DNA of 64,000 nt from an uncultured Roseibium sp. (GTDB taxonomy: Bacteria; Pseudomonadota; Alphaproteobacteria; Rhizobiales; Stappiaceae): assembly GCF_947499295.1 (NCBI RefSeq), contig NZ_CANMNP010000001.1, forward strand, positions 310,001 through 374,000. The letters are read 5' to 3'. The translations under genes and the position numbers were made by a program. Positions 63,841 through 64,000 of this stretch are shown in pieces. Below the pieces are notes generated by a model. It was not told the DNA's origin, did no database searches, and was given only the letters and a program-made list of their open reading frames with translations. How positions within the stretch are numbered: the stretch's first letter is position 1; each line of letters starts with the position of its first letter.

Positions 63841-64000
63841 ATGAACTTCAAGGCAGGCGCCCTGATCCTTCCGCTTCTTGTAACACTGCCTCTCGGCGGA
63901 TGTTTCACGACCACCTACACGCATGGTCATGTCATCACAAGCGACATGATGAGTCAGGTGCAGGTCGGCTCCAGCCGTGAACAGGTTGAACTGGTCCTCG
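63841..64000 (+). CDS. bamE: Outer membrane assembly lipoprotein BamE, N-terminal part
   Basis: The gene runs off the window. The 53 visible residues begin MNFKAGALILPLLVTLPLGG and reach a lipobox (PLGGC), then the SmpA/OmlA domain start TTTYTHGHVITSDMMSQVQV followed by GSSREQVELVL. Divergent position opposite the ubiquinol-cytochrome c chaperone gene agrees with the usual alphaproteobacterial order. It belongs to the Bam complex inserting outer membrane proteins. Confidence 0.9.
   Translation, partial: MNFKAGALILPLLVTLPLGGCFTTTYTHGHVITSDMMSQVQVGSSREQVELVL

Noticed and set aside
1-64000. CRISPR arrays, rRNA operons and intact insertion sequences
   Set aside because: No regularly spaced repeats, no rRNA sequence and no transposase were seen anywhere in the window.

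Overview
The window reads as chromosomal DNA of an alphaproteobacterium, most likely a marine Hyphomicrobiales relative of Roseibium/Labrenzia. This is inferred from gene content and protein style only: a corrinoid-dependent C1 cluster, a bamE / ubiquinol-cytochrome c chaperone / DUF177 / plsX / fabH / ihfA / merR block, DUF2842, DUF1194 and CtaA of the alphaproteobacterial kind. No rRNA is present to confirm it.

Layout. 1-384: the start of an unknown gene leaving the window. 769-8618: a one-way C1 cluster with formate-THF ligase, corrinoid protein, DUF1638 protein, a 'virulence factor'-family small protein, a methylene-THF reductase-like protein, a methyl-THF:corrinoid methyltransferase and a reductive activator of corrinoid. 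Together they could take methyl groups from a corrinoid protein onto THF and oxidise them to formate; the substrate-specific methyltransferase is not in the window. 8643-19804: mixed housekeeping and metabolic genes (thioesterase with a defective carrier domain, DUF1194, enoyl-CoA hydratase family, DUF3052, AraC regulator, CoA-binding protein, two small membrane proteins, metY, heme A synthase, a peptidoglycan-binding-like protein of unknown role). 19764-29713: an exopolysaccharide locus (deacetylase, CelD-like acyltransferase, Wzz/BY-kinase-like protein without a P-loop, Wza-like lipoprotein, GT4, polyprenyl-phosphate sugar transferase, O-antigen ligase/polymerase).

29803-35082: a tRNA-Pro(GGG) gene followed by a visibly A/T-richer foreign segment. 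It carries a tight four-gene operon: a SMEK-like/STAND P-loop NTPase, a 123-residue unknown protein, a 132-residue protein with an N-terminal ISNSSSTSF motif, and a radical SAM/SPASM enzyme. It ends in a remnant of a phage-type cytosine-5 DNA methyltransferase. This is the best candidate for an undescribed system, probably in defence or biological conflict and possibly involving radical-SAM modification of the small protein.

35083-42427 (minus strand): one operon of LacI regulator, Pot-type ABC importer, nucleoside hydrolase and adenine deaminase, a probable purine (nucleoside) uptake and salvage unit with two palindromic operator candidates upstream. 43075-45240: a small lipoprotein, an aldo/keto reductase and a universal stress protein. 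45416-53545: a sugar cluster (fucose/arabinose isomerase family, D-ribulokinase-like FGGY kinase, CUT2-type ABC importer, divergent SGNH hydrolase and ROK regulator) with a long inverted repeat in the divergent promoter. 53666-59183: an ArsR/SRPBCC pair, a small unknown protein, a P450 with an unusual I-helix, a glycerophosphodiesterase and an unknown 440-residue protein. 59205-64000: the conserved MerR / ihfA / fabH / plsX / DUF177 / ubiquinol-cytochrome c chaperone block with divergent bamE running off the end.
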